Source: Rhizobium sp. Q54
Lineage (GTDB): Bacteria > Bacteroidota > Bacteroidia > Flavobacteriales > Flavobacteriaceae
Assembly: GCA_943324395.2 (NCBI GenBank)
Contig: CALPLL020000107.1
Coordinates: 1 to 6,208 of the forward strand
Length of the DNA stretch: 6,208 nucleotides
Reading direction: 5' to 3'
In this document: positions 5,212 to 6,208 of the stretch, piece by piece
Position numbering within the stretch: the stretch's first letter is position 1
Layout of the letters: each line of letters begins with the position of its first letter
Made by a program: the position numbers and the translations under genes
The notes under the pieces: model-generated
Databases searched by the model: none
Told to the model about the DNA's origin: nothing
The model's input: only the letters and a program-made list of their open reading frames with translations

Positions 5212-6208
5212 TTAAGCATTAACTTCTTTAATGTGTTCTTTAATTTTGTGTTCTAATTCATCCGCCATTTCTGGGTTATCTTTAATTAGTGCTTTTACCG
5301 CATCACGACCTTGACCTAATTTAGTTTCACCATAGCTGAACCAAGAACCCGATTTTTTAATTATTTCAAATTCTACTGCTAGATCTAATATTTCTCCCGA
5401 TTTAGAAACTCCTTCACCGTACATAATATCAAATTCAGCTACTTTAAATGGTGGTGCCACTTTGTTTTTTACCACTTTCACTTTCGTTCTGTTTCCGATA
5501 ACATTGTCACCATCTTTAATTTGTGTAGAACGACGAATATCTAACCTTACAGAAGCATAAAATTTTAATGCATTACCTCCAGTTGTAGTTTCTGGACTTC
5601 CAAACATAACTCCAATTTTCTCTCTCAACTGATTGATAAAGAATACTGTACAATTTGTTTTGCTGATAGTTCCAGTTAATTTTCTTAACGCCTGAGACAT
5701 TAAACGAGCGTGTAATCCCATTTTAGAATCACCCATTTCGCCTTCAATTTCACTTTTTGGTGTTAATGCTGCAACAGAGTCAATTACAACAATATCAATT
5801 GCGCCTGAACGAATTAAATTCTCAGCGATTTCTAGAGCTTGTTCTCCATTATCTGGTTGAGAAATAATTAAATTCTCAATATCAACACCTAATTTCTCAG
5901 CATAAGTTCTATCAAAAGCATGTTCTGCATCTATAAAAGCAGCAATTCCACCCGCTTTTTGAGCTTCAGCAATAGCATGTAATGTTAAAGTTGTTTTTCC
6001 TGAAGATTCTGGACCATATATTTCAATAACTCTTCCTTTTGGATATCCATTTACTCCTAAAGCTAAATCCAATCCTAAAGATCCTGATGAGATTGTTTCT
6101 ACTTCTTCAACGGCTTTGTCCCCCATTTTCATTACGGTTCCCTTACCATAAGTCTTGTCTAATTTGTCTAATGTAAGTTGGAGGGCTTTTAATTTGGCTT
6201 CTTTTTCT
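5212..6208 (-). CDS. recA: Recombinase RecA (5' partial)
   Basis: RecA forms ATP-dependent filaments on single-stranded DNA, drives strand exchange in recombination and transformation, and triggers LexA cleavage where LexA exists. Reading to the window edge gives 331 residues, beginning [10 protein letters not shown] and passing through [18 protein letters not shown]. Only a few residues and the start codon are missing, so the ATG at 6132 is internal. In visible numbering, Walker A GPESSGKT is at 65-72, the catalytic Glu of IDAEHAF is at 95, Walker [11 protein letters not shown] is at 139-148, loop L1 is at about 155-164, and loop L2 ([18 protein letters not shown]) is at about 199-216. The C-terminal lobe is complete and ends [11 protein letters not shown]; the tail is of mixed charge rather than the strongly acidic tail of E. 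coli RecA. The promoter and any LexA box lie outside the window. Confidence 0.98.
   Translation of the reverse strand, partial: EKEAKLKALQLTLDKLDKTYGKGTVMKMGDKAVEEVETISSGSLGLDLALGVNGYPKGRVIEIYGPESSGKTTLTLHAIAEAQKAGGIAAFIDAEHAFDRTYAEKLGVDIENLIISQPDNGEQALEIAENLIRSGAIDIVVIDSVAALTPKSEIEGEMGDSKMGLHARLMSQALRKLTGTISKTNCTVFFINQLREKIGVMFGSPETTTGGNALKFYASVRLDIRRSTQIKDGDNVIGNRTKVKVVKNKVAPPFKVAEFDIMYGEGVSKSGEILDLAVEFEIIKKSGSWFSYGETKLGQGRDAVKALIKDNPEMADELEHKIKEHIKEVNA

Overview
The window looks like chromosomal core-genome DNA from a Bacteroidetes bacterium, most likely Flavobacteriaceae and close to Flavobacterium. The evidence is low G+C content, a HU-CCDC81/SPOR fusion protein (a type known mainly from Bacteroidetes), the absence of Shine-Dalgarno motifs before every visible start, and several upstream matches to the Bacteroidetes -7 promoter element TAnnTTTG. 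The assignment is an inference from protein character and signals, since no database search was possible. I see no phage, transposon, CRISPR, tRNA or rRNA signature.

Layout, left to right: (1) the 3' part of an EnvC-like murein hydrolase activator (+), cut by the left edge; (2) a YciA/ACOT-type acyl-CoA thioesterase (-); (3) a membrane protein joining two HU-like domains to a periplasmic SPOR domain (-); (4) dprA, the DNA-processing/transformation protein (+), divergent from (3); (5) trpS, tryptophanyl-tRNA synthetase (-), whose stop codon overlaps that of dprA; (6) a PlsC-family lysophospholipid acyltransferase (+), divergent from trpS; (7) recA (-), cut by the right edge just short of its start codon. 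Genes are packed tightly and no gene-free stretch reaches 300 bases.

Only genes 2 and 3 are adjacent on the same strand, and a hairpin terminator separates them. The remaining junctions are convergent (EnvC/thioesterase, dprA/trpS, plsC/recA) or divergent (HU-SPOR/dprA, trpS/plsC). Most genes are therefore probably transcribed singly. Inverted-repeat terminators lie at all three convergent junctions, but the dprA/trpS one is weak.

The genes do not form one pathway. Two themes recur. One is the cell envelope: EnvC-like amidase activation, SPOR binding to denuded peptidoglycan, and phosphatidic acid synthesis. The other is DNA: DprA loads RecA onto single-stranded DNA during transformation, and the HU-like protein may touch DNA at the membrane. 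The least understood gene is the HU-CCDC81/SPOR protein, which could physically link the nucleoid to septal peptidoglycan. The other genes look like ordinary family members, and I found no convincing new multi-gene system.
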